A DNA stretch of 64,000 bases, from NCBI RefSeq assembly GCF_000184745.1, contig NC_014931.1, positions 1,426,001-1,490,000 of the forward strand, given 5' to 3'. The position numbers were made by a program, and so were the translations under genes. Source of the stretch: Variovorax paradoxus EPS. GTDB lineage: Bacteria > Pseudomonadota > Gammaproteobacteria > Burkholderiales > Burkholderiaceae_C. A model generated the notes under the pieces. It saw only the letters and a list, made by a program, of their open reading frames with translations. It was not told where the DNA came from and searched no databases. Below are positions 1-7,682 of the stretch, in pieces (within the stretch, counting starts at the first letter, position 1; every line of letters begins with the position of its first letter).

Positions 1-1
1 C

Positions 2-445
2 ATCACGCACCGTGCGCTGTCCCACGCGCTCGGCCGAGCGCCGCGCATCGGCGTGGCAGGCCTCAACCCGCATGCGGGCGAGGGCGGCCTTTTCGGTTCG
101 GAAGAGCGCGAAATCATTGCGCCGGCCATCGCCGCCGCGCGCGCCGAAGGCATCGACGCCAACGGGCCGCATGCGCCCGACACCGTCTTCATGCGCGCTC
201 GCGCCCGGCACGGTGTGCCGGACAGCGGTGAGTTCGATGTGGTGATCGCGATGTACCACGACCAGGGCCTGATCCCGGTCAAGTACCTCGGCGTGGAAAA
301 GGGGGTGAATGTGACGCTGGGGCTGCCGCTGGTGCGCACCAGCCCCGATCACGGCACCGCGTTCGATATCGCGGGTGCCGGGCTCGCCGATGCGTCGAGC
401 CTCGTAGAGGCGCTTCGCATGGCGAAGGCGCTGGGAAGCGCCTGA
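2..445 (+). CDS. pdxA: 4-hydroxythreonine-4-phosphate dehydrogenase, 3' part
   Basis: Pyridoxal-phosphate biosynthesis enzyme of the cytosol that oxidises 4-phosphohydroxy-L-threonine with NAD. Only the C-terminal ~147 residues are present; the 5' end lies outside the window and the frame is open from base 2. Visible are the conserved LNPHAGEGG and MYHDQGLIPVKYLG segments, whose histidines bind the catalytic metal in the PdxA family, and the RTSPDHGTAFDIAG motif near the C-terminus. It ends 8 bases before the convergent mscL. The identification is secure for the fragment seen. Confidence 0.95.
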   Translation: MTHRALSHALGRAPRIGVAGLNPHAGEGGLFGSEEREIIAPAIAAARAEGIDANGPHAPDTVFMRARARHGVPDSGEFDVVIAMYHDQGLIPVKYLGVEKGVNVTLGLPLVRTSPDHGTAFDIAGAGLADASSLVEALRMAKALGSA

Positions 446-453
446 GAGTCTTC

Positions 454-888
454 TTAAGAAGGGCGCTTCAGGCTGTCGCGGATTTCGCGCAGCAAGGTAA
501 TGTCTTCTGGCGTTGCGGCCGGCGCAGCAGGTGCCGCCGCTTCGGTCTTTCGCAGCCTGTTGATCTGCTTGACCATCATGAAGATGATGAAGGCCAGGAT
601 CACGAAGTTCACCGCCACGGTGATGAAGCTGCCGTAGGCCAGCACCGGCACGCCGGCTTTCTTGAGATCGGCCAGCGTGTTCGCCACGCCGGCAGGTGCT
701 GTGCCGAGCACCACGTAGAGGTTCGAGAAATCGAGCTTGCCGAACACCACGCCCACCAGCGGCATGATGATGTCGGCAACCAGCGAGTCGACGATCTTGC
801 CGAACGCCGCGCCGATGATCACGCCGACCGCAAGGTCGATGACGTTGCCCTTGACGGCAAATTCCTTGAATTCACTGAGGATGCTCAT
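454..888 (-). CDS. mscL: Large-conductance mechanosensitive channel MscL
   Basis: Inner-membrane stretch-activated pore that releases solutes on hypo-osmotic shock. The 144-residue product has the usual MscL length and N-terminal signature ([20 protein letters not shown]), a first glycine-rich membrane helix, a periplasmic loop, a second helix ([19 protein letters not shown]) and a charged C-terminal helix ending KRPS. An Ala/Pro-rich stretch precedes the C-terminal helix, as is common in betaproteobacteria. It is transcribed convergently with pdxA and appears monocistronic. Confidence 0.97.
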   Translation of the reverse strand: MSILSEFKEFAVKGNVIDLAVGVIIGAAFGKIVDSLVADIIMPLVGVVFGKLDFSNLYVVLGTAPAGVANTLADLKKAGVPVLAYGSFITVAVNFVILAFIIFMMVKQINRLRKTEAAAPAAPAATPEDITLLREIRDSLKRPS

Positions 889-947
889 GATTCAAAAGGC
901 TGCTGGAGCTCTGCTGTTGAAGGAGTGCCGAGTATGCCCGCGATTGC

Positions 948-3449
948 TCACTTCTCCAGAGGGCGGAGGGCAACGCCGATGTGCGCCGGCGGCAACCCTT
1001 CACGGCTGCGCGCGGCAATTTGCCGGAAGCCGTCTTCCAGGTGCCGCACGAAGCGCGGCGTGTCGAAGTAGCCGCGGCGCGCGTCCTTCGCTTCCGCAAG
1101 CCGGCCGCGCAGCACGGCCAGTTCGTTCCGATGCGTGGCGTAGTGCACGGCCTTCTCGACGTATTCGTCGCGGGTCGTCGCCACCAGCTCCGGCAGGCCG
1201 ATGGCGCTCAGCAGGCTGCCCGCCATGCGCGACACCATCGTCGTGCCGGTGAGCGCAAGCAGCGGCACGCCGGCCCACAGCACGTCGTTCGCGGTGGCAC
1301 CGCTGCTGTAGGGAAAGGTGTCGATGAACAGGTCGGCCAGGCCGATGCGCGCCAGGTGCCTGTCGATCGGCATGCGCGGCGAAACGATGAGGCGTTCTGC
1401 CGGCAGGCCGGCCGCCTCCCACTGCGCACGCAGGTTCGTCTCGAAGCCGTTAGGCCCCTGCGCCAGCCAGAGCACCGCGTTCGGAATGCGCCGCACGATG
1501 CGCACCCAGGCCGCGAAAGTCTCCGGCTGGATCTTGAAGGACTGCGAGAAATTGCACAGCACGAACGCGTCCTCGGGCAGCCCGTGGTCGGCACGCGTGG
1601 CCTTCTGCGGATTGGTGGGACGCTGCGAGTCGATGACCTGGAAGGTCTCGGGCAGCCGAAGCAGCTTCTCGGAATAGCAGTCTTCCGTGCCCGGGGGCGA
1701 GAGGAAGTTGTCGGAGACCAGGTAGTCGTAGTTCGGTGTGCCGCTGGTGCCCATGTAGCCCAGCCACATGAGCTGCGCCGGCGCCGCGTGGTAGGCCATT
1801 ACCTGCGGCTTCGCACCGCGCGTGTCGCCCGAGAGGTCGATGAGGATGTCGACCTCGTCCTCGCGGATGCGCTCGGCCATCTGCTGGATCGACCGGCCTT
1901 GCATGTCCACGAAATTCTCGACGGATGAAGCGATGCGCGCGCGGGCAGGGTGCCCATCGTCGGGTCCGTACGAATACGCGAACACCTCGAAGTCCTTGCG
2001 GTCGTGCCGGGCGAACAGCTCGGCCGTGAGATGCGCGACCGGATGGTTGCGGAAGTCGAACGAGTAGTAGCCCACGCGAATGCGCGGCGACGTGCGCAGC
2101 GCGCCTGCATCGGCGAACGGCTGGATGCCCACGTTCCTGTCTGCCAGCGCGGCGGAGCGTTGCGTCCAGGCCATGAGGCGCCGGGCGTCGTCGTAGTTGG
2201 ACATCAGGATGAACGATGACACCGTCTGGTCGTTGCCCGGGGTGTCCAGCAGCGTGGCGATTTTTTCGCGCAGTTCGGGCACGCCGCGCCAGTCGGCGAT
2301 GTGGGCTTTTTCGCCCAGCATCCAGACCATGGCCGACATGAAGTTCGGGTCGTCGCGCAGGCACTGCTCGAACTGCGCAATGGCCGCCTCCGACTGGCCG
2401 GCCATCACGTAGGTCACCCCCAGGTTGCAGCGTGCGAGCACCTGTTTCGGATGCACTTCGAGTGCCTTCTTGAGCACCTCGATGGCGGTGTCGAAATGGC
2501 CGAGCCTGAAATTCACCGTTCCCAGGTTGTTCAGCAGCAGCTCGTGCTCCGGCAGGCTGTCGAGCGCGATCTTGTAGAGCTCGGCCGATTCCGCGAAGCG
2601 CATCGACACGCCCTCGAGCGCGCCGCAGACGCCATAGAGCGCCGCCACGCCTTCGGGATCGGACAGCGCCTTGTGGCGCTCCTCGGCCGGCCAGTTGCGC
2701 ATGGCGTGCTGCATGGGCGCGATGGCGTCCCCGGGGCGGCCGGCGCTGAGCAGCGCGCGCGAGAGCAGGTACGAGGCCTCCAGGTCGCGCGGGTCGGCCG
2801 CCGCCAGCTCGAGCGAGGCGAGGGCGCCTGTCCAATCCTTCTGGTGCGCGCGGATCTTGCCGATGTTCTTGTGGGCGGCGGTGTAGTTCGCGTCGAGCTT
2901 CAGGGCCTGCTGGAAGTGAAGGACGGCTTCGTCGAAGCGGTTCTGTTCCATGTCGATCGCGCCAGCGTTGTTCCATGCGGCGGGCGCTTGTGGTGCGAGT
3001 CGCGTGGCGTCGGCCGCGGCTTCGCGTGCCTGCCTGAACTTCTTTTGCTGGCGGTAGACCGCCGAAAGATTGATGTACGCCTCGGGGTAGTTCGCAAATG
3101 CCTTGATCGCGCGGCGCAGGTCCTGCTGCGCTTCGGCCAGCAGGTTCAGGTGCATGAAGATCGTTGCGCGGGTATTGAAATAGAAGTGATGCGGCGACTG
3201 CGCGATCGCCTGGTTCACATGGTTGAGCGCCAGCCGGGGCCGGCCTTGCCGGTACAGCGCTTCGCCCGTCAGGTGCAGAGCGTCGGCATCGCCAGGGAAT
3301 CGGGACAGCAGGGCCTGGTAGATCTGCAGCGCTTCTGCAAGGCGGCCCTGCCGATGCAGCGCGAGGCCTTGCTCCAGCAGCGCCGAGGCGTCGGCCTTGG
3401 CGTTTTCCTCGAAAGTGGCGGGTGCTGGCGCGATGGAAGAGGTGGTCAT
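948..3449 (-). CDS. TPR protein with GT41 (OGT/SPINDLY/HMW1C-type) glycosyltransferase domain
   Basis: An 833-residue protein. Roughly the first 400 residues are tandem TPR-like helices (for example YPEAYINLSAVYRQQKKF and HELLLNNLGTVNFRLGHFDT). Residues ~450-830 form a family-41 glycosyltransferase, seen in SFDFRNHPVAHLTAELFARH (the position of the catalytic-region His of OGT), LCNFSQSFKIQPETF (the nucleotide-sugar-binding Lys region) and FIDTFPYSSGATANDVLWAG. Known members transfer a sugar from a nucleotide donor to Ser/Thr, or in the HMW1C branch to Asn of N-X-S/T, usually in the cytoplasm. It lies 157 bases downstream of a repeat-rich adhesin on the same strand, so the adhesin is a plausible substrate. 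The domain assignment is firm; acceptor and linkage are inferred. Confidence 0.88.
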   Translation of the reverse strand: MTTSSIAPAPATFEENAKADASALLEQGLALHRQGRLAEALQIYQALLSRFPGDADALHLTGEALYRQGRPRLALNHVNQAIAQSPHHFYFNTRATIFMHLNLLAEAQQDLRRAIKAFANYPEAYINLSAVYRQQKKFRQAREAAADATRLAPQAPAAWNNAGAIDMEQNRFDEAVLHFQQALKLDANYTAAHKNIGKIRAHQKDWTGALASLELAAADPRDLEASYLLSRALLSAGRPGDAIAPMQHAMRNWPAEERHKALSDPEGVAALYGVCGALEGVSMRFAESAELYKIALDSLPEHELLLNNLGTVNFRLGHFDTAIEVLKKALEVHPKQVLARCNLGVTYVMAGQSEAAIAQFEQCLRDDPNFMSAMVWMLGEKAHIADWRGVPELREKIATLLDTPGNDQTVSSFILMSNYDDARRLMAWTQRSAALADRNVGIQPFADAGALRTSPRIRVGYYSFDFRNHPVAHLTAELFARHDRKDFEVFAYSYGPDDGHPARARIASSVENFVDMQGRSIQQMAERIREDEVDILIDLSGDTRGAKPQVMAYHAAPAQLMWLGYMGTSGTPNYDYLVSDNFLSPPGTEDCYSEKLLRLPETFQVIDSQRPTNPQKATRADHGLPEDAFVLCNFSQSFKIQPETFAAWVRIVRRIPNAVLWLAQGPNGFETNLRAQWEAAGLPAERLIVSPRMPIDRHLARIGLADLFIDTFPYSSGATANDVLWAGVPLLALTGTTMVSRMAGSLLSAIGLPELVATTRDEYVEKAVHYATHRNELAVLRGRLAEAKDARRGYFDTPRFVRHLEDGFRQIAARSREGLPPAHIGVALRPLEK

Positions 3450-3606
3450 GGGCTGTGTGAAGGACGGATCGCAGGGACACCAGGCACATCGGCCCCGACC
3501 CTTTGCGGCAGCAAAAAAGACCGGTCACCCAGTATAGGTGCCGGCCTTCGATTTCATCCTTGGCAAGCACCCCGGCGCGCTCGCGCCGCGGGTGCACGGG
3601 AGCGGA

Positions 3607-5580
3607 TTACCAGGACCAGGAGGCGCCGATGCCGCCGCCGACCTTGCCGTTGTTGCCGCTGCCGAAGTTCACCTTGATCTGGGCCGATTCGCTCAGGCGG
3701 AAGCTCGCAGCCGCGGCGACCGCCGAGCGGCCGTCGTAGGAGCCCACGCCCACGCCGATGCCGAAGCTCTTGCCCGCTTCGAGCGCCGGCACCGAGGCGG
3801 CAGCCAGGGCGATGGCCGCACCGGTGCTGCTGGTCTTGCGCATGTCCTGCACTTCGCTGCGAACCTGGTTCAACTGCGACATGTTGGCTGCGTCCGTCGG
3901 CAGGATGCCGGGCGCCACGTTCTGCACGCGCCCGTTGGCCACCATGCCGTTGCCGGCCGTGATCGAGCCGCCGGCCGTCACGTTGCCGGTGACGTTCACC
4001 GTGCCTGCGTTCAAGGTGGTGACGTTGCCGGTCACCGCGTTGATCGTCGTGATGTTGCCGGTCTGCGTGTTCAGCACCGTGATGTTGCCGTTGGCTGCCG
4101 TCAGCGTCTGGAAGTTGCCGGTGTTGGCATTCACGGTGGTGGCATTCACCGTGCTCGCATTGACCGTGCTGGCATTCACCGTGGTCGCAGCCACCGTGTT
4201 GGCGGTCAGCGCGTTGATGGTTGCGCTGGCTGCCGACAGGTTGGTGGTGCTGACGTTGGTGGCGCTGATCGTATTGATCGTGGCACGGCTTGCCGTCAGG
4301 TTGGTGGTGCTGACGTCGGTGGCACTCATCGTATTGATGGTGCCGCTGTTGGCTGTCAGGTTCGTGGTGCTGACGTCGGTGGCACTCAGCGTATTGATCG
4401 TGCCGCTGTTGGCTGTCAGGTTCGTGGTGCTGACGTCGGTGGCACTCAGCGTATTGATCGTGCCGCTGTTGGCCGTCAGGTTCGTGGTGCTGACGTCGGT
4501 GGCACTCAGCGTATTGATCGTGCCGCTGTTGGCCGTCAGGTTCGTGGTGCTGACGTCGGTGGCACTGAGCGTATTGATCGTGCCGCTGTTGGCCGTCAGG
4601 TTCGTGGTGCTGACGTCGGTGGCACTCAGCGTATTGATGGTGCCGCTGTTGGCTGTCAGGTTCGTGGTGCTGACGTCGGTGGCACTCAGCGTATTGATGG
4701 TGCCGCTGTTGGCTGTCAGGTTCGTGGTGCTGACGTCGGTGGCACTCATCGTATTGATGGTGCCGCTGTTGGCCGTCAGGTTCGTGGTGCTGACGTCGGT
4801 GGCACTGAGCGTATTGATCGTGCCGCTGTTGGCCGTCAGGTTCGTGGTGCTGACGTCGGTGGCACTGAGCGTATTGATCGTGCCGCTGTTGGCCGTCAGG
4901 TTCGTGCTGCTGACGTCGGTGGCACTCAGCGTATTGATGGTGCCGCTGTTGGCCGTCAGGTCGGTGGTGCTGACGTTGGTGGCGCTCAACGTGTTGACAG
5001 TGCCGTTGGACGCCGTGAGGTTGCTCGTGCTGACGTTGGTGGACGTGAGCGACGAGATGCTGCCGTTGCCCGCCGTGATGTTCGCCGTGTTGATGTTGGT
5101 GGCATCGACGTTCGTGCCGAGGATGTTCGTGGCGGTCACGCCGGTGGCGAGGATGTTGGTCGACGTCAGCGACTGGATCGTGCCGTTGCCCGACGACAGG
5201 TTGCCGGTGGTCACGTTGTTTGCGCTCAGCGTGCCGAGCGTTCCGTCGGCGGCGGAAATGCTGGCCGAACTGATGCTGGTTGCGGTCACGGTGCCGGCGC
5301 TGACGCTCGATGAGGTCAGGCTGGTTGCCGTCAGGTTGGGCGTGGAAATGCCGTCGGCGGACGTCAGAACGCCGTTGTTGCCGCTCGTGATGTTGAGGAT
5401 GCCCAGGCCGGGAGGATCGACGACGACGTTGACGCCGCCGACGGCCACTTGCGCGTACGCAACCGGCAACGTCATCACGTACCCCGCACCTACCAACACA
5501 GAGGCCAGAACACGGCTGATCCCCGCGGGGCGAACGCTGCGGGAACCGGGGTTGGAAGCGGAGCGCTTGGGTGTAGTCAT
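3607..5580 (-). CDS. YadA-like trimeric autotransporter adhesin with 20-residue repeats
   Basis: A 657-residue predicted surface protein. The start is the ATG at 5580, preceded by AAGGAAA. The N-terminus is a long basic, Ser/Arg-rich signal sequence with a hydrophobic core (VLASVLVGAGYVMTLPVAYA) and likely cleavage after AYA. The passenger is low complexity: about ten near-identical 20-residue repeats of the type NLTANSGTINTLSATDVSTT, flanked by degenerate copies and TVNAS/GNVT runs. The last ~110 residues (GRVQNVAPGILPTDAANMSQ, then a helix, then alternating strands ending GGIGASWSW) match the YadA anchor that trimerises in the outer membrane. N-X-S/T sites are very abundant. The GT41 gene downstream may glycosylate it. 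Confidence 0.85.
   Translation of the reverse strand: MTTPKRSASNPGSRSVRPAGISRVLASVLVGAGYVMTLPVAYAQVAVGGVNVVVDPPGLGILNITSGNNGVLTSADGISTPNLTATSLTSSSVSAGTVTATSISSASISAADGTLGTLSANNVTTGNLSSGNGTIQSLTSTNILATGVTATNILGTNVDATNINTANITAGNGSISSLTSTNVSTSNLTASNGTVNTLSATNVSTTDLTANSGTINTLSATDVSSTNLTANSGTINTLSATDVSTTNLTANSGTINTLSATDVSTTNLTANSGTINTMSATDVSTTNLTANSGTINTLSATDVSTTNLTANSGTINTLSATDVSTTNLTANSGTINTLSATDVSTTNLTANSGTINTLSATDVSTTNLTANSGTINTLSATDVSTTNLTANSGTINTLSATDVSTTNLTANSGTINTMSATDVSTTNLTASRATINTISATNVSTTNLSAASATINALTANTVAATTVNASTVNASTVNATTVNANTGNFQTLTAANGNITVLNTQTGNITTINAVTGNVTTLNAGTVNVTGNVTAGGSITAGNGMVANGRVQNVAPGILPTDAANMSQLNQVRSEVQDMRKTSSTGAAIALAAASVPALEAGKSFGIGVGVGSYDGRSAVAAAASFRLSESAQIKVNFGSGNNGKVGGGIGASWSW
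4201..5040. repeat. 60-bp tandem repeats within the adhesin gene
   Basis: Fourteen consecutive 60-base units, each coding 20 residues. The ten from 4321 to 4920 differ from one another at only a few bases; the outer ones are progressively degenerate. The unit contains GTATTGAT and TGCCGCTGTTGG and keeps the reading frame. Because 60 is a multiple of three and the unit lacks stops, long spurious open frames arise in other frames. Such arrays change copy number by slippage or recombination and are prone to assembly collapse. Confidence 0.95.
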
Positions 5581-6077
5581 CTGACTGTTTCCTTGGTGGA
5601 TGGGCGACAACTTCGCGAGCCCGGACTGCCCGGGTTAGCCTCGAAGCGAGGTCGGGTTTCATTGAGTTACCCGATGCAACCAATGCTAGGAATCGTGGCG
5701 CCGATGAACATCACCGGGATCGGTAGTTCTTGGCCTATGCCTTCGACTGCCGCGCCGTCCGTGGCGCGAGTGAAAGCCTGCTGAAAGCCAATGCACATGC
5801 GGGGTCGGCCGAACCGCATGGACGGGATGCCGCATCGAACTGCCGGTTTTCCATGCGTTCCGAAGTGGCGCGATGCTACGTAACACGCACGGTCACAAGT
5901 GCGTAACAACAGGGCCAAAACAAGCCCTGGACGCGCCGTTGGAAGCGCATTGACGCCCCTCGTTTCTGGCTAATTTCCCAATGAAATCAAGGTGCTGGTC
6001 GCCTTGCCGCACTTGACTCGGCCGGTGTGCTTTCGTGCGGGCATCGTTCCTGCGGTATCTGAAACGAAAGTCAACAT
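5581..6077. other. Non-coding region between adhesin and LuxR gene
   Basis: No convincing gene was found. On the minus strand, the untranslated leader of the adhesin holds two small hairpins: arms CCTCG/CGAGG at 5639-5651 and CCCGG/CCGGG at 5620-5634, about 40 bases ahead of the start codon. They do not match a riboswitch class I recognise. The rest (about 5735-6077) must hold the divergent promoters, but I could not assign -35/-10 boxes with confidence. Confidence 0.5.
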
Positions 6078-6869
6078 TTGGACGCTACCTTGCGTAGCAA
6101 GAGGGACGTGCGCGTGGCCATCAATCTTTCCAGTCATCCTTTGAGAACGGCGCCGATGTCGTCGGCGTCGCAGCTCTCGTACGTGAGCACTTTTCACGGT
6201 GCACTGATCGTCGAGGAAGACCCCGACGTGGCCGCCCGGCTGCGCCGCATACTGGGTAACCTCGCGCCCGGCCGCCGCGTCGTGGTCGCATCCACGCGCG
6301 CCGAGGCGTGCAACCTCCTGGCCTCGCTGCCCTACGACCTCCTGCTGGTCGGCATGTGCCTGCCGGGCAGTGACGGCGTCTCGCTGATCCGCCATGTGCG
6401 CGAGACCTATCGGCACATCGAGACCATCGCCATGTCGCCGTGCGACGACCATGAACTGGTGAACGCCGCGATCTCCGCGGGCGCCATCGGCTACCTGCTG
6501 ACGGAGGCGGACGACGCCGAACTTTCTTTCCTGCTGCGCTCGATCGAGCGCGGCGGTGCGCCGATGGACTCGCGCGTCGCGCGGCGCATCCTCGGGCTGA
6601 TCGCCGCATCGGCGAAGACGCGGACGATCGAGCCGATCCGGACCGTGCCTCTTGCCGAGCCGCCGTCGGCACCCGCCCGGCTCTCGCCGCGCGAGCTCAA
6701 GGTGCTGCGGCTGATTGCGCAGGGATGGAGCAACCGGCAGATCGCGGAGGCGGTCTACCTGTCGGTCAACACGATCGAGTTCCACGCCAAGAGCATCTAT
6801 CGGAAGCTCGCGGTCAAGTCGCGGACCCAGGCGGTCCACGAGGCGATGCAGCACGGGCTTCTGAACTGA
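6078..6869 (+). CDS. LuxR-family regulator with degenerate receiver domain
   Basis: A cytoplasmic DNA-binding regulator of up to 263 residues. The N-terminal half has the receiver fold (GALIVEEDPDVAARLRR, then YDLLLVGMCLPGSDG), but the residue aligned with the phosphoacceptor Asp is Gly (residue 92) and the conserved Lys after GYLL is Thr (residue 142), so phosphorylation is unlikely. The C-terminus is a LuxR-type HTH (LSPRELKVLRLIAQGWSNRQ, IAEAVYLSVNTIEFH). The start is uncertain: this TTG is the longest choice, GTG at 6114 has GAGGG eight bases upstream, and ATG at 6156 is also possible. No kinase is adjacent. Targets are unknown. Confidence 0.85.
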   Translation: MDATLRSKRDVRVAINLSSHPLRTAPMSSASQLSYVSTFHGALIVEEDPDVAARLRRILGNLAPGRRVVVASTRAEACNLLASLPYDLLLVGMCLPGSDGVSLIRHVRETYRHIETIAMSPCDDHELVNAAISAGAIGYLLTEADDAELSFLLRSIERGGAPMDSRVARRILGLIAASAKTRTIEPIRTVPLAEPPSAPARLSPRELKVLRLIAQGWSNRQIAEAVYLSVNTIEFHAKSIYRKLAVKSRTQAVHEAMQHGLLN

Positions 6870-6976
6870 AGGCTGCCCGGTCGAGCCACCGCGGCCCCGC
6901 CGCCCGGCATGTGTGGTGCGCGTTCCACGGACGCGCAGCGCCGGCCATCGTTCGCCGGCCACGCGCATGGCAGCCA

Positions 6977-7006
6977 TTGAATATCCCTTCGGCGCCCCGC
7001 TACAAT
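6977..7006 (+). promoter_or_regulatory. Sigma-70-type promoter of petABC
   Basis: TTGAAT at 6977-6982 and TACAAT at 7001-7006 are separated by 18 bases, a good match to the vegetative consensus, 44 bases upstream of the petA start codon. Confidence 0.65.
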
Positions 7007-7050
7007 CGCGGGTTGACCCCTGCTCCAGCGAAGAAGACAAGAGGATCCCC

Positions 7051-7668
7051 ATGAGTGACATGACCTCCGGCTCGCCCCGGATCGACACAAGCAAGCGGAC
7101 GTGGTTGATCGCATCCAGCTGTGCCGGCGTAGCGGGTGGCGTGGCCACCGTAGTTCCATTTGTGAGTACTTTCCAGCCGTCGGAGAAGGCCAAGGCCGCC
7201 GGCGCTGCTGTCGAAGTCGACATTTCGGGCCTCAAGGTTGGCGAGAAAATGACCGTCGAATGGCGCGGCAAGCCGGTCTGGATCCTCAAGCGCTCGCCCG
7301 AGCAGGTCGCGGAGCTCCCCAAGCTGGACGGCCAACTGGCCGACCCGCTCTCCAAGCGCCACCCCGACGAATTCACACCCAAGTACGCCCAGAACGAGCA
7401 TCGCTCGATCAAGCCCGACGTGCTGGTCGTGGTGGGTATCTGCACCCACCTGGGCTGCTCGCCGGTGGACCGCCTGCAAGCCGGCCCCCAGCCTTCGCTG
7501 CCGGCCGACTGGGAAGGCGGCTTCCTCTGCCCTTGCCACGGTTCCACGTTCGACCTGGCCGGCCGCGTCTTCAAGAACAAGCCCGCGCCCGACAACCTGC
7601 CTGTGCCTCCGCACATGTACCTGTCGGACACCAAGCTCCTGATCGGTGAAGACTCCAAGAAGGCCTGA
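7051..7668 (+). CDS. petA: Ubiquinol-cytochrome c reductase, Rieske iron-sulfur subunit
   Basis: The 2Fe-2S subunit of the cytochrome bc1 complex (respiratory complex III), which takes one electron from ubiquinol at the Qo site and passes it to cytochrome c1. The 205-residue protein has an N-terminal membrane anchor after a KR-type Tat-like motif (SKRTWLIASSCAGVAGG) and both Rieske cluster motifs: CTHLGC, and CPCHGSTFDLAGRVF. The ATG at 7051 was chosen because GAGG precedes it by six bases and it gives the usual N-terminus; an upstream in-frame GTG does not. It is first of three genes, 14 bases before petB. Confidence 0.97.
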   Translation: MSDMTSGSPRIDTSKRTWLIASSCAGVAGGVATVVPFVSTFQPSEKAKAAGAAVEVDISGLKVGEKMTVEWRGKPVWILKRSPEQVAELPKLDGQLADPLSKRHPDEFTPKYAQNEHRSIKPDVLVVVGICTHLGCSPVDRLQAGPQPSLPADWEGGFLCPCHGSTFDLAGRVFKNKPAPDNLPVPPHMYLSDTKLLIGEDSKKA

Positions 7669-7682
7669 GGCAGAAGAAGAAC

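Noticed and set aside
948..1928. Plus-strand open frames opposite the glycosyltransferase gene
   Set aside because: They have no start signals or family motifs; the glycosyltransferase frame explains the region.
3538..5683. Long open frames on the plus strand and in a second minus-strand frame across the adhesin gene (about 590-710 codons)
   Set aside because: They are by-products of the stop-free 60-bp repeat, whose length is a multiple of three. They encode biased low-complexity text, while the chosen frame has a signal peptide, ribosome site and YadA anchor.
5600..5735. Possible cyclic-di-GMP (GEMM) riboswitch in the adhesin leader
   Set aside because: Two hairpins are present but the conserved GEMM core bases are absent.
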